From positions 248,001-312,000 of the forward strand of contig JAFISE010000008.1 in NCBI GenBank assembly GCA_022560025.1: a stretch of 64,000 nucleotides of DNA, given 5' to 3'. The stretch comes from Stagonosporopsis chrysanthemi. Its lineage: Eukaryota; Ascomycota; Dothideomycetes; Pleosporales; Didymellaceae. Shown here in pieces: positions 21,557 through 32,785 of this stretch. Below the pieces are notes generated by a model. It made no database searches. It was not told where the DNA came from and saw only the letters and a program-made list of their open reading frames with translations. Made by a program: the position numbers and the translations under genes. Numbering within the stretch: the stretch's first letter is position 1; each line of letters opens with the position of its first letter.

Positions 21557-23913
21557 TTAGGTGAAGCTGATCCAGGTTTCTTGATCCCACTGTACATCGT
21601 CGAGCCATCGCATGAACCCGGCATCGTCCTCAGGTTCGAACAGAGGTGACCTCAATGTGGGATCAGCCGTGGGTTCTGAACCCAAATTATCAGTCCTGGG
21701 CGCTGCTGGACCTGCTCCCAGAACAAGATCAAGAATCTTCTTCAAGAAGGTCTTCCCACGGTCACAGCTCTGGAAACCATTGGCATCTGGCCTTATCGTT
21801 CCCAGACACGAAACAAATACCGAGAGGCTTTGTATTGTATCCGAGCGATGTAGGGGGTATTCTTGTGCCGAAGCAGATGTAGGGTTCCGCTCTTGATGGA
21901 GTAACTCGACTGCTAGAATAGCGGCAGCAGGAATACCATGCATGCAGAGAATCTGGATGAAATCGATCTGAAAATCTCGGAAGTAATCTTTGTGATCGAC
22001 CATCATGACTACAACTCTGAACATCTCGCTACAAACAGAGAGCAGCTTCATGTGCGATTGTGGCGATTCGACATGGACCTTCTTGTTTAACGTGCGTTGT
22101 AAGAGAAAGTGGTGATCCAGGCTGGCAAGCCGAATGAAGATGAGGAACAGCAGCTCGATTGGCGACCGCTGAGAGCTCCAGGGGTCGGTGATATCAATAC
22201 GGAGGAACCCTGGGAGGTCGTCCCAAGACCTGAGTGACCTAACTTCGATGTCTGCAGCGCGACGAACGACATCGTCTTGGGACAAGTGGCCCAAGGAAAC
22301 CTCGAGAATTTCCTCAGTGATTAGGGCATTTGTGGCAGAGATACGAGCAAATGTGCTGCGCTGTACGAACCCTTCTTGGTTCCATCCGTCTTCGTCCAGC
22401 TCCGCGATTGCAGCTTGCAGCTCGGGCCCTTCTGACATAGTCTGAGCATCTGTCAGATCAAGTGGTATTTGCAATCGACAATACACTCGAGTCAACTTCG
22501 GCGGCCGCCCAGCAGAAGCAGCAGAGATTTTATCGTTACTGTACGCACAGATGAATAGTCGCTTGCGTAACTCCGCAATGAAGAAAGGGGTGTTGTTGTC
22601 AATCGCAACATCCTCATGAAGGTTTGCGCATTGTAGTGCTGCTGCGAATGCAGATGTCTTCCTCCAATTGCCATGGCCTGCATCTGTTAGTAAATCTGGT
22701 TGTGATTCAGGCAATGCCGCGTTGAGGAAGATGGGAGACTCACTTCCCTGTGAGCGCAATGAACAATATGATATCGTGTTCTCATAAAAGAGCCATAGGT
22801 ACATGTCATTGATTATGCCAAGTTCATCACAAAATTGAACACACATCTCTGAAGCATTGTGCATGTCCACTGCTAATGCAGCGCGATTGACAGGCGGTGC
22901 ATCGTGAGAACAGAACACAGGGTCTCCATCTAGGACATGCTATCAGCTGCATGGCATCGTGCGACATTAGTTGAAAACATACCTTTCAGAGACTGCGCAA
23001 CAAGTGAGATCAGAGAGACAATGATACCGATCGTCTCCCATCTCAAATCAATACCTGTCACGCTTGTGCAGAAGCCACGAGGAGTCGTATCACGCTTCAG
23101 CAGTCTTGACAAGGGTCTGGATGTGTTCTCCCACACTTGCGCAGACATCGCCTGCAGGTCCGTTACTTTGCAACATTCCAGGTTCTTGTGCCAGGTCGAC
23201 CGTAACCCATCAAGGTAGATTTTAACCATAGGCTCGATGACCACCACGCCACCGGCAAACGAGAACCATTTCTCAACGTATTTTCCTATCGAAGACAAGT
23301 CCTGTAGAAGCGAGAGTACAGCAGCACCCTTGTCGATGTGCGCCTGCGACACTCTGGCGAGGCACGACCCGGGGGGTGAGAGTCCAATGCTTGGCTCGTT
23401 CTCAGTCAAGACCGCAGAATGACTGATGAAGGAGGCGCCGTCCTCGAATCGTTGTGCGTCAAGATGGGCGGTGCTATCTGTTGGACGCTCACGTGGCTCT
23501 GCTGTTACTCCTTGCATTGGCACTAGTTTCTCAGGCTTCCGACTTGGCGACTTCAGAAAAGAACCTGTTGTAGAAGCAGTGGAGCTGAGATCCGGTCGAA
23601 TAGAACTGCCAAATGACGGGAAACTGGTCGGGCGACTGGTGCTCTGGAGATATGTGACATAGTTGGCGGGTGTGGCCACCTGTGTAGGTGCAGAAGGAAG
23701 CCCATGTTCGAGATCTATGCTTGTCGCTACCTTGTCCGACTGCAGGAGTCCTTTCACGGCCAGTTTTGTCAAAGGCGCTGGGTGATAAACACATTTGTCG
23801 GTCTTGTTCTTCTTCACACATCTTCCACAGTGGGGCATCATGTGATCGCATCGAAGTTTTCCTTTCCGGCAAGGCTCACAGGCCTGCAACTTACCATTGC
23901 GGCGGTAAGTCAT
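21557..23913 (-). CDS. Zn(II)2Cys6 transcription factor with fungal-specific regulatory domain
   Basis: Exons complement(21557..22677, 22744..22929, 22983..23913) encode about 745 aa. The zinc cluster is at residues ~12-41: CEPC, then RC, HC, GRC and KC, with the CX2CX6CX6CX2CX8C spacing of Gal4-type binuclear clusters. The middle region (NNTPFFIAELRKRLFICAYSNDK) matches the fungal_trans domain, including the usual Arg-Arg-Leu-Phe signature. Inside the domain I infer a 66-nt intron (GTGAGT donor at 22743, branch TTACTAAC, acceptor at 22678). It is a multiple of three and has no stop, so it could be mistaken for coding. Targets are unknown; no metabolic cluster sits alongside. Confidence 0.87.
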
Positions 23914-24346
23914 GTTTTGATGCTTCTCTATATGCGTCGTCCGCAGACGGGCAGGGAATAGATTACCAGTCTAAAAAGGTCAGTGCAGCTCGAGAAGAGG
24001 AAAGATTGTTGTACTCTGACCATTGTAAATCGTCGCTGCTGCAGAAGCTGACGCCGAATGGGGGCGGTCGTGGTGCATGCCACGTACGACAGCTGTCGCA
24101 AGGGTTTCGATCTTGCAGAGTTTTGCTGTATCAATCTTGCGCCAGATTTTCCTTGATTGAGTGGCGATCTTTGTGATTAAAACTACTTCCGTGGGTGCAC
24201 GACGATGTTGATGAAGGAGGGAACTCCGAACTCCGTGTGCGGCGTCCAGCATTCGCGCTCTAGCGTGGCTGCCTCGCGGAGTTGCACAGTAGCTTCGTAA
24301 CACTGCTCACACCTTAACATCTTCAGAATCGAGCTGAGATCTAAAC
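23914..24346. other. Intergenic region upstream of the Zn2Cys6 gene
   Basis: This is 433 bp that should carry the promoter of the minus-strand regulator. Nothing else was recognised. Confidence 0.45.
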
Positions 24347-24574
24347 ATGAGCGAGAAGAATGCTCCCTCTCGGGAGCGGGTGCCTGATATATACAAGGGG
24401 AGACTTGACCTCGCTCTGTTTGAGCGGAGCAACCCTACGTACATGTTCATTATTGATGACCTGCGCTATTGCAACACCGTAGGCACGGATCTCAAATTGC
24501 AGGATCCCACGGGCTCGTACTCGTACCCTCAAGTAATAGAGTCTAATCCGATAGAGTCTGGGCTGGTAGATTGA
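24347..24574 (+). CDS. Possible small hypothetical protein (75 aa)
   Basis: An ATG-initiated frame of 75 codons begins MSEKNAPSRERVPDIYKG and is hydrophilic, with no membrane segment or recognised motif. Start context (AACATGA) is acceptable. It has no splice-consistent extension and no neighbour that suggests a role. It may be a chance frame. Confidence 0.22.
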   Translation: MSEKNAPSRERVPDIYKGRLDLALFERSNPTYMFIIDDLRYCNTVGTDLKLQDPTGSYSYPQVIESNPIESGLVD

Positions 24575-24639
24575 CATGCAAGTGGAATACTACGCCACTC
24601 TTTTTTCCAGCCTGCGCCTGTCTTTGGCCAGAGAGGCTC

Positions 24640-25131
24640 TCATATGCTTGCATACTGTTCGCTATTTGGGAACTCATCCATGTTGTCTTCTAGCGTGTCA
24701 GTGCTGCGTTGCCTGGCGCGGCTGTCAACTTCTTCAACAGTGAAATCGCTCTGGTGTGTGTCTCGAGGGTCGCGCTTGTACTTCCAGCTCCTTCCTATTG
24801 ACGCAAGAACCCCCTGGAAATCCAGATCCATGCTTTGACCGTTTAGTATCGGTACGCCGCCTACTTTTAATCGTATGCTGGCCAACTGAGTTGGTAAACC
24901 AGCCTTCGTAGAATTGTGAGCTTTTGAGATTGTTTGGAAGATAGATCGTGCGAGGCTCTCGTCGACAGCAGCATTGATTAGGACTCGGCGGATGGAAACT
25001 GTCATTGCTTTTTGATCCTCTTCGTCTTCAAAACAAGGTCCTAACAGAAGACATTGACCTTCTGGATCGTCGTGATCGAAACGATAGTCAGTACATTGAA
25101 GGACTATCGACAAGGTTTCCAGGTTCTGCAT
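24640..25131 (-). CDS. Hypothetical protein, possibly a 5'-truncated F-box-like gene
   Basis: An ATG frame of 163 aa begins MQNLETLSIVLQCTDYRF, like the leucine-rich inner part of fungal F-box-type proteins. The same frame stays open upstream to about 25323 (reading ... WIDEARRAAAHLSKHLLPIVACEAYQ...) without an ATG. A pyrimidine-rich stretch and AG at ~25318 could be a splice acceptor. Only ~190 bp remain before the stop of the next minus-strand gene, too little for a full F-box N-terminus. It may be a degenerate remnant, or a short gene starting at 25131. Confidence 0.4.
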   Translation of the reverse strand: MQNLETLSIVLQCTDYRFDHDDPEGQCLLLGPCFEDEEDQKAMTVSIRRVLINAAVDESLARSIFQTISKAHNSTKAGLPTQLASIRLKVGGVPILNGQSMDLDFQGVLASIGRSWKYKRDPRDTHQSDFTVEEVDSRARQRSTDTLEDNMDEFPNSEQYASI

Positions 25132-25509
25132 GGATCCTAGGGTTTGGTAGGCCTCACAGGCAACGATGGGTAAGAGATGCTTCGAAAGGTGGGCGGCAGC
25201 TCTCCTCGCTTCATCTATCCACGTTGGCTTTAGCCGACACCCGTTTGAGAAATCACGTGCGGCCTGATTGAGAAGCTGGAAGCGTCCCAGGAGCAGCAGG
25301 GGGGTTGGAGCTGGAGCTGCCCATCAAGAAGAAAGAGGCGGTTTTGAGTAAGACGGAATTGTAGACAAGACTAGGTCTGCAGATTCCTGTGCTTGACCTT
25401 TAGCAGCGTAACATTTTCCAATATTTTCCCAGTACGAGTGAGAGCGGTCTAATTTCCTCTTGGTTGATGATGTGATATGTACACATACCTCTCTCCACTG
25501 TCACCACAC

Positions 25510-28412
25510 CTACTCAGCCTTAGTAGCGGCAAGCTTAAGTACCCCCTCAACGCCCAGTCTCGTATTCTTCGGATCCTTGTTGACACTCTGCCAAATTTCG
25601 CCATGTTTCGGTTCCGCCATGGCGGCCTTGCTCAACACCTCCTGCTTCTTCTCCTCCGTGCCGTGCTGCTCGAGGAACTTGTAGTACCACACCCACCCAT
25701 CTCCGTAATCAGGATCCAACACCACAGCCTTGGTGAACCATGTCGCGGCCTTATCAAGCCTACGTTCGGACCAGAAGATGCGTGCCACGACGACGAAGAG
25801 CTGAGCATCCTTTTCAACTTTCTTTATAGCCTCCAGGGCGCGAGGTTTGCGCTGTGTTCGGGATTCGAGGTGCATGATCTTCTCCGCCCACAATAGGCCT
25901 GAGGTAGGGCACTCTTGGAGAGCAGTGGCCATGACTTTCTGTGCTGCGGGGATGTCGCCCCGGCGACGCTCGAGGCGTACGGCTTCGCAGAGGATCTCGG
26001 GGTTCTTGGGGTTTTGTTGACGACCACGGTCGAGTGTTGAGCGGGCTTTGACTACCGCGCCGGTTCTCTCTTGGAGTCGGGAGAGGAGGATGTAGAGTAT
26101 GGGTGCTTTTGGCGCGGCTCTTGTGCCAACGCTAAGTGCTTCTTGTGCTTCCTTGAGTTTGGAAAGTTGTTCGTAGACTTGGCCCTTGATAGCGTGCAAT
26201 TTCCAGCTCCCAGGCCAGTTTTGTAGACCTTGGTTGCAGATATCGATTGCAGTTTCAAAGTCACCGAGTTGGCGCTCTAGAACCGCAGACTTCATAAATA
26301 TGCGGTCGGTGGCAGCTGATTCTCGGGCGACCTTCAAGAAACTACGCGCCTGCTCATAGTTGCCAGCGTCTGCTTCGAAGTCGACGGCTCGTGTGTACAG
26401 GTTCTCGTTACCAGGCAGCTGTTCGAATGAACGACCCAAGACCTGACGAGCGCCTTCGACGTCCCCAGCCTGCCACCTTTCTCGAGCATACAGTAACCAT
26501 AGCGTCTCTGATTTCGGGCAAGCGTTGACAGCGCGCTCGAGAACGCTTAGTAAGGACTCGGTGGTTCCATGGTGCTTCTCGAGGTCGGCAGAGGCGTGCC
26601 AGACAGTTGTCGAGTATGGGAAGACGGACACGCAGTGCCCGAGAATGGCTCGTGCAGTTTCGTACCGCCCTCTGTTAGAGATGCTCTTTGCGTCTTCAAG
26701 CCAAATGTCGCGCCTCTCATCGTCTTCGTCCAGCCCCCAACCAATTGTCGCCTTGACAATGGAAGCTGCTGTAACTTTGTCGCCTTCTTCTTCGCAGATC
26801 TCGGCCTGTGCAAGCCACTCCTCGCGCTTGATCATAGCATTTTCCTTAATCAGAGCCTTGACCGCACGTTCCATGATCTTGTCACAGATCTCGACCTTCC
26901 CAAGTTCCTCTTGCAGCCTGCAAGCTTGTATCCAGATCGCCCAGCTAGTGGGGATAGCTTTGCGAGCTTTATTCAAGACCTGCTGAGCCGCATCTGCGTC
27001 ACTGACACGCGCGTAAGAGATCCAAAGCTCTTCCGAGAGTGGCACTGTATCTGTCGCTTTCGCAAACAGTAGCTTCACGTTCTCGATATCCTCCGTGTCG
27101 TTGATCAGCGTCTTCCACAGCTCCACAGACTGTGGGTTGTGATCCAACGCTTGTCGAGTAACTTTCTTCCTGGCGGCCGGCGTTTGCTCCAGGTCGATAG
27201 CTGCCCTCCACAGTTCGATGGCCTTTGGGTTGAGCTTAATACCATTCGCTGCAATGACCTTTGCGTTATGAACATTTTCACGATTCAGTCTGATAGCCTC
27301 CTCCCATACAACCCTTGATTTCGGACACATAGTACAGCCCTTCTCAATGACCTTCCTGGCAGTGTGAATCTTGCCCGCGACTTCTTCTAGACGTGCCAGC
27401 GCAACATAACCCGGGCCATTATTGACGTTCGTCTTGACGGCAGACTCTAACAACACCCGCGCACGGTTGATGTCTTCCACCGGTACTTCGCCGCCTTGCA
27501 TTTCCTTTCGATCCAAGGCTGTAATGTAGCCCTTCGGATCTACCGAGGTCGCAGTCCCTGAAGTTGTTGCCGTCTGTGTACCAGAGCTGCTCGATGCTGC
27601 AGAGTCCAGTCGGACTTGCAAGGCAGACTTCTGTGCTGCACCGATAGATGCGAAGTTGGTCATTGTGCCGGAATTGGCATCGTCCGTAGAAATTGTCGTC
27701 TCGAGCTCCCCAGACTTCGATGCCGCAGATAGGACGCTGTCGGGTACCGCATATGATCGTGAATTTGCCATCCGTGCTTCTCTTGCGCGCTTTGCTTTGC
27801 CCGTCATATCTCCCACCTCTGGCAGCGCTGCCCATTCTTCCTCCGATACAGAGCCAAGCGCACGCTTCAGATCGGCGAACTGAAGCTGGATTTTTGGGTT
27901 GTTCTTCTCGTATTCGTCTCGTTCTTGTTGCTCGCGAGCTTCCCTAGGTCGGACATCGGTATCTGTTCGTGGCAAAAACACGATGAATATCTCGAAGTAA
28001 AAAAACGTAGGGCAAGGGCATGGAGATGGAAAAAAGATGGTGGTACTAACCTTCTGGCTCGACGTCGCTTGTCCATCTTCTCGTCAACTTCTTGATAAAT
28101 CCTATCGGCCTCATCATCTTCCTTGTCATAGTTCATACCGCTTGAGAACAACCCAACCTCATTGTCGGGATCCTGGAAGCGGTCTGCCTCGTCGTCCTCC
28201 TCTTCTTTCTTCTCTGTAACGCCGTATGCGGATGGCGCAGCTTGTCCCAGTGAGGCGGCGCGCTTTGCCAACATCTCCTTCATCTGCTCCTCTGAAGGGC
28301 CTTCCCGCGCCGGTCCCAGATCACTTCGAGTTGTGAATCCGGTTGCACCACGCCCGAGACCAGCCACATAGTTCTCGGGCGCGGGCATAGACAGGAAATC
28401 TCGTCTACTCAT
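25510..28412 (-). CDS. Pre-mRNA splicing factor Prp1/Prp6 (U4/U6.U5 tri-snRNP)
   Basis: Exons complement(25510..27943, 28051..28412) with a 107-nt intron encode 931 aa. The N-terminal PRP1_N region (residues ~1-170) includes NYVAGLGRGATGFTTRSDLG, the acidic DDEADR repeats and a basic DKRRRARR. The rest consists of about 20 tandem HAT/TPR-like helical repeats (for example GYVALARLEEVAGKIHTARK, WISYARVSDADAAQQVLNKA, YTRAVDFEADAGNYEQARS). This matches S. pombe Prp1, yeast Prp6 and human PRPF6, which bridge U5 and U4/U6 in the tri-snRNP. It is a core spliceosomal protein, consistent with the intron-rich genes around it. Confidence 0.94.
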
Positions 28413-28944
28413 ATCGGCGGTATTGTGCGTACTTCGAGGGCGTTATTGTCGTAGTCGCGCGGACTCTGGGAGGCCAACAGGCCTCGTGCGGCGTCGAAGC
28501 TTTGATCGTCGTTGAAAATGCTCTTTTGGCGCTAGCGTTTATGGGTTACTGGATCCGAAACTTCAAAAAGCCGTGAGTGATGTTTGGTGCGTAGCAATTC
28601 GTGTGGTGTGAGGTGGACAGTATTATTACAGCACAAGAAGCCGTGAGTAGAAAGTTAGGCCGACAAATCACGTGCATGAGCTCTCAGCGGCCGCTAACCC
28701 AAAGGGTAACTTTGCGACAAGATACCAAGTCTGACTCTCGTCAAAGTCTTAATAGTGGTTTATTTTTGTTTGCGAAAAGATTCTATTCGAGAAATAAGGA
28801 GACAGATGAGGACCATTGTGTACATCTTCACGCGTCTAACGTTCATGCCGTGCGCTATGCGTCAAGAATCCTTTACAAGGCATCGCATGGACTGTTACAT
28901 GTCTACGCACTGGTAGCTTGCACTGTCTCATATCGATAGACTAC
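28413..28944. other. Intergenic region between FlbE-like and Prp1 genes
   Basis: 532 bp on the upstream side of Prp1 and the downstream side of the FlbE-like gene. Probably a 3' UTR plus the Prp1 promoter. Nothing else was recognised. Confidence 0.45.
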
Positions 28945-29761
28945 TTAGTTGACAGGCCGATGTGACATTGGTGACTTCCCATTCGTCGACTTTGTCTGGG
29001 CCTCAATTGCTGCCTTTGGCGACATTGGTGGCAAGGGAGGAACTGGAGGCTGAGGGCTCGCCTTGGCCTCCCCTCTGAGACTTTTGGAGCTGCAGCAGTC
29101 AGTACGTGGTGGTGAGATGGATTCAGTGGGTATACCTTCGTGTCTTACGGATCATTCCACCAATCCAGTTCTTCATGCTTCGGCTGGTAGAAGGTCGAGC
29201 TGGCTCTTGCACTTGCGCTGTATCACTATTGCTGCCCGTCCACACGCTGCTTTGTGGACTTTTTGCTGGTGGGCTGAGTGTCTCTGTTTCGGCCTCTTCA
29301 CCATCGTCTTCGTCAGCGAATTCATCCTCATCCTCATCCTCCAGTGGAGGCGCCCACCGCTCCACATCGCCATTGACTACCACGAACCACCCTAGCTTCG
29401 CGTCTGGTGTGACCTTGTCGCGTAGTTCTGATATTGCTGCAAGTTGGTCTTTTGCTATGCTGCCGCCGCGCACCTCGTCTATGTCTAAACCAAGCCTGAT
29501 GTCGCGGACCTGGTCGCACACGTACGCATAAGGCTGATCCTTTACTGTGAGATCGTCTGGGTCGTACTGTTCAACAAAACGTAGATCAGGCAGTCGCACC
29601 ACAATTTCTGGCCATTGCTCTTGGAAGTTCTTTTGCAAGCAGGCCTGAGTCGCGGGAGCCATGACCCACTCCGGAGCGACGTCGTCGAGGTTCTGAAGGA
29701 TTGTGTGAATTCGAACTTGCGCACGCGGCCAACGGAAGCCATGCACCAGCCAAGTAGGCAT
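28945..29761 (-). CDS. FlbE-like developmental regulator
   Basis: Two exons, complement(28945..29089, 29136..29761), with a 46-nt intron (GTATAC donor, GTACTGAC branch, CAG acceptor) encode 256 aa. The ATG at 29761 gives MPTWLVHGFRWPR, and the protein continues with VRIHTILQNLDDVAPEW, LPDLRFVEQYDPDD, QPYAYVCDQV and GWFVVVNGDVERW. These match my memory of FlbE, an upstream activator of asexual development in Aspergillus (hyphal-tip protein acting with FlbD on brlA). The middle is acidic; the C-terminal exon is Pro/Ser/Lys-rich. Without the splice, translation would stop seven codons after TRRYTH begins, so the second exon matters for the C-terminus. The family name is from recall, not from a search. 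Confidence 0.72.
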
Positions 29762-30305
29762 CTTACGATTTTGTAGAAGGTAGGGGTGAGTTGTGAGTTC
29801 CGAATTGCCCGTGCTCAATGCCCTGGGGGTCTGGAGGTGGAGCCGGAGGGGTCTGCGGTCGTGACGGAGAGCAGTCTAACGAAAAGAGTTGCTTTTTTGC
29901 CGAACTACAGCTTCCAAGTCGCACATGATCAAAAAGGGGATATCGAGCCAAGCGCACGGCATCTGGAGCACGTTCCTTGGATGAGGTGGTTGGGGGTGCT
30001 GTTTGCTCTAGACGGCCCAGGCTCGCTCGTGTGGGACGGACCGCCAATGATCAATGCTCCTAGTGTAGCGAGCACCCGTAAACAACAGTGCGCTGGATAT
30101 GCGTGAAGGCGAACTGAGGGCGGCGCGGGGAGCTGCAAGCTATGACGATCAGTGAAACAGTGGGTCTGCTCCCGCCGCGACCGTTGTCCCTAGCAGGCAG
30201 CGCCACAACCATGCAGCGATCAGTGGAAGCTTGATGCTCCTGCACCATACCATGATCACGTAACAACACAAAACGCGCCGGCTTTGCTGGCAGGCGACGA
30301 CAACC
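29762..30305. promoter_or_regulatory. Divergent promoter region of FlbE-like and LENG1-like genes
   Basis: 544 bp separate the divergent start codons. Short frames inside on both strands have no motif. No TATA box was seen. Confidence 0.4.
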
Positions 30306-31436
30306 ATGCCACTGTAAGCTTGGAGCACGCGGTCCTTTGTCTTCAACCACTGACGCGCCGCAGCCATCTCCTTGGCAAAAAGGTACCCTTCTAACTATGC
30401 CTGCACTGCGAGCACCCAAACTGATACAGCGCAGTCATGGAACGTTTACAACTCTGCCAATATCGCTCGCGTTAAGGCGGATGAAGACGCTGCTGCTGCG
30501 CGCGAGGCTGCTGCCGACCAGCGCATGCAAGAGCTTGACGCCGAACGACGCGCTGCCATACTGCGAGGCCGCACGCCCCCACCACTACCTGACGACGTCG
30601 ATACTGGAGATGGCAAACGGAGGAGGGACCGAGATGGCGGTCATGACAGAAAACGGAGGAAGCTGAAGGGCGAGGACGATACCGATCACGATATACGCCT
30701 GGCTGCGTCAATGAGAAGGACAGGGGACCGCGACGAAGACGATGCAAAGGTTCTGAAGCTGCGCAAGCCTGCATGCGATGCGCCTTTGACCGACCATGCT
30801 GGCCACATTGATCTGTTCCCTGTGGACATAAAGGAGTCTCTCAAGCGTGAGAAGAATGCTGAGGCTGAAAAGGAGAAACGCAAAAAAGAGCAGGCCTTTG
30901 AGGACCAGTACACGATGCGCTTCTCGAACGCAGGGGGCAGAGATGGTCTTGGGACGCCGTGGTACACATCGCAGCTCAATGCTGGCCGTGTCACCGAAGA
31001 AAGTTCACCAGCGCTCGGGTACCCAGGGTTCGAGAACAAGAACGTATGGGGCAACGAAGATCCTCGGCGAAAAGAGAGGGAGCAGGCGCGAACATCTTCC
31101 AATGACCCTTTCGCTTTCATGCAGAAGGCCCAGGTGCAGCTAAAGAAGTCGAAGGAGGATAAGAAGAGGTGGGAAGACGAACGCAAGCGAGAGCTGAGGG
31201 AGCTACGCGACGCACAAGACGCAGAAGCGAGGAGAGGCGAGCGACACAGGAGGAGCGGCCATCCTCGCAATTATGGTGAAGATCGGAACTCATATTGCAA
31301 TCTTGGTCGTAAACACTCGCATCGCGAAGACCGATTACGAAGGAGTCAAGAGCGGGAGCACGACCGCAGAGAGCATCGTAGTCGGCCCTCTTCATCGCGG
31401 CGTCACAGGAGTCGCAGTCCTAGCAGTCGTGATTAA
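30306..31436 (+). CDS. Cir_N / LENG1-like nuclear protein with micro-exons
   Basis: Exons are inferred as 30306..30313 (8 nt), 30364..30382 (19 nt) and 30435..31436, giving 342 aa. Together they read MPLHLLGKKSWNVYN, the conserved start of the CBF1-interacting co-repressor N-terminal (Cir_N) domain. NIARVKADEDAAAARE follows, as in LENG1 and related splicing-associated proteins. Both introns (50 and 52 nt) have GT..AG ends and good branch sites (CTGAC, TCTAAC). The centre is basic and acidic coiled coil; the C-terminus is Arg/Ser/His-rich (RS-like), suggesting a nuclear RNA-processing role. A PWY motif (GTPWYTSQ) is also typical. The frame also stays open 5' of exon 3 as an uninterrupted reading frame from an in-frame ATG at 30372, so simple ORF calling misses the true start. 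Confidence 0.82.
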
Positions 31437-31701
31437 GACGAGCTTGTTACAAAGAAGCCGTGAGTCAGTTGTCTATCATCCACACCTATGCAGCTTTTCT
31501 TCAGGAGCACGATCAGTCGTCAAGACATAGCATCGAAGTCGTGGCATTTCTGTGCGATTCTTCGTGGACTCGGCCTTCGCTTTTTACATCTCCGCTCGGT
31601 GAACGGCCTGCTCCACTAGCGTTTGGTGGAGGCTCACCCCGCCGTGGGGCAACGGCGCAAGCTTCGCAAGCTCCAGCAGAATCCGTCATGATTGTTGCGG
31701 G

Positions 31702-31709
31702 TATATAAA
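31702..31709 (+). promoter_or_regulatory. TATA box of the dienelactone hydrolase gene
   Basis: TATATAAA lies 78 bp upstream of the ATG at 31787, a plausible position for a TATA element driving this gene. It is one of few clear TATA boxes in the window and hints at regulated rather than constitutive expression. Confidence 0.55.
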
Positions 31710-31786
31710 GACCCAGGCTGGCCAGCTTCACATTCTATTCATCCTCAAATTCTAATATCTACCTAATTGAAGTACCGCATTCTGAC

Positions 31787-32720
31787 ATGGCTTCCCACCC
31801 TTCAGAAAAGTGCTGTGCCATTGGCGTTAAGCACGAAGGCACTCCCAAGGGCGAGATCAAGAGCATTGGCGACAGTAAACACCATTTCGTCCTCCATGCA
31901 TAACAGCTGCCAACTTATAGACACAGTACGCGCATACGTCTCCCCCGCAGCAAATGGCAGTACTCAAAATGCCGTCCTCATCATGACCGACGTCCTAGGC
32001 TTTGAATTTCCCAATGTCCAGCTGTTTGTCTAACACTGCCCCATTTAACTTTCATACTCACACTTCTCAGTATCGCCGACCAGTTCGCTGCCAATGGCTA
32101 CTACACCATGATCCCCGATGTCTTCAGAGGCAATGAGATTCCCTTTCCCATGCCCGCCGACTTTGACTTCCCGACCTGGAGAAATACCAAGATGCCACGT
32201 GAGAATGACGTAGATCCTATTTTCGCAGCCACCATAAAGTATCTGCGCGGTGAGCTGGGCGTCAAGAGACTCGGCGGTGTCGGCTATTGTTTCGGTGGTA
32301 AGTACGTATGCCGCTGGCTCAAGCCGGGCGGTTTGGACGCGGGATACACGGCGCATCCGAGCTTTGTTGAACTGGACGAGTTGAAGGGTATCCAGGGCCC
32401 GTTGAGTATTGCTGCTGCTGGTGAGTCCTCCCAATCGGATTCCAGATGGATGGACATGCTGCTGATGCGATGCAGAAACCGATATGATCTTCCCCACCGA
32501 GAAAAGGAGGGAGTCCGAGGACATCCTCAAGGAAATGGGTGCCACCTACCAGTTGTCGTTGTACTCAGGCGTCGAGCACGGGTTTGGTGTTAAGGGCGAC
32601 ATGGCGAACCCGCGAGGGAAGTTCTGCAAGGAGATGGCGTTCTTGCAGGCCGTATTTTGGTTTGATGAGTATGTGAAGAAGGAGCATCACGACACGCCGG
32701 TCCCAAAGTCTAGTGTGTAG
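31787..32720 (+). CDS. Dienelactone hydrolase family protein
   Basis: Exons 31787..31874, 31921..32023, 32071..32420 and 32476..32720 (introns 46, 47 and 55 nt) encode 261 aa. It is an alpha/beta hydrolase with the DLH triad: nucleophile Cys137 in GVGYCFGGKY, an acidic residue at Asp183 (AAETDMIFP) and His215 in VEHGFGV. TDVLGFEFPNVQLIADQFA is the usual N-terminal DLH strand-helix. Bacterial members hydrolyse dienelactone in chloroaromatic breakdown; most fungal copies have unknown substrates. The TATA box upstream suggests inducible expression. It is convergent with the Ayg1-like gene, with 65 bp between stop codons. Confidence 0.9.
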
Positions 32721-32785
32721 ATGTAGGTGACTATTGGTAGAAGCCATGTGTCATTATGTCGCTAAATCAGACCCTACTATGTAAT

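Noticed and set aside
30686..31270. 194-codon minus-strand frame within the LENG1-like gene
   Set aside because: It is a mirror of the charged repeat-like coding sequence on the plus strand and has no independent support.
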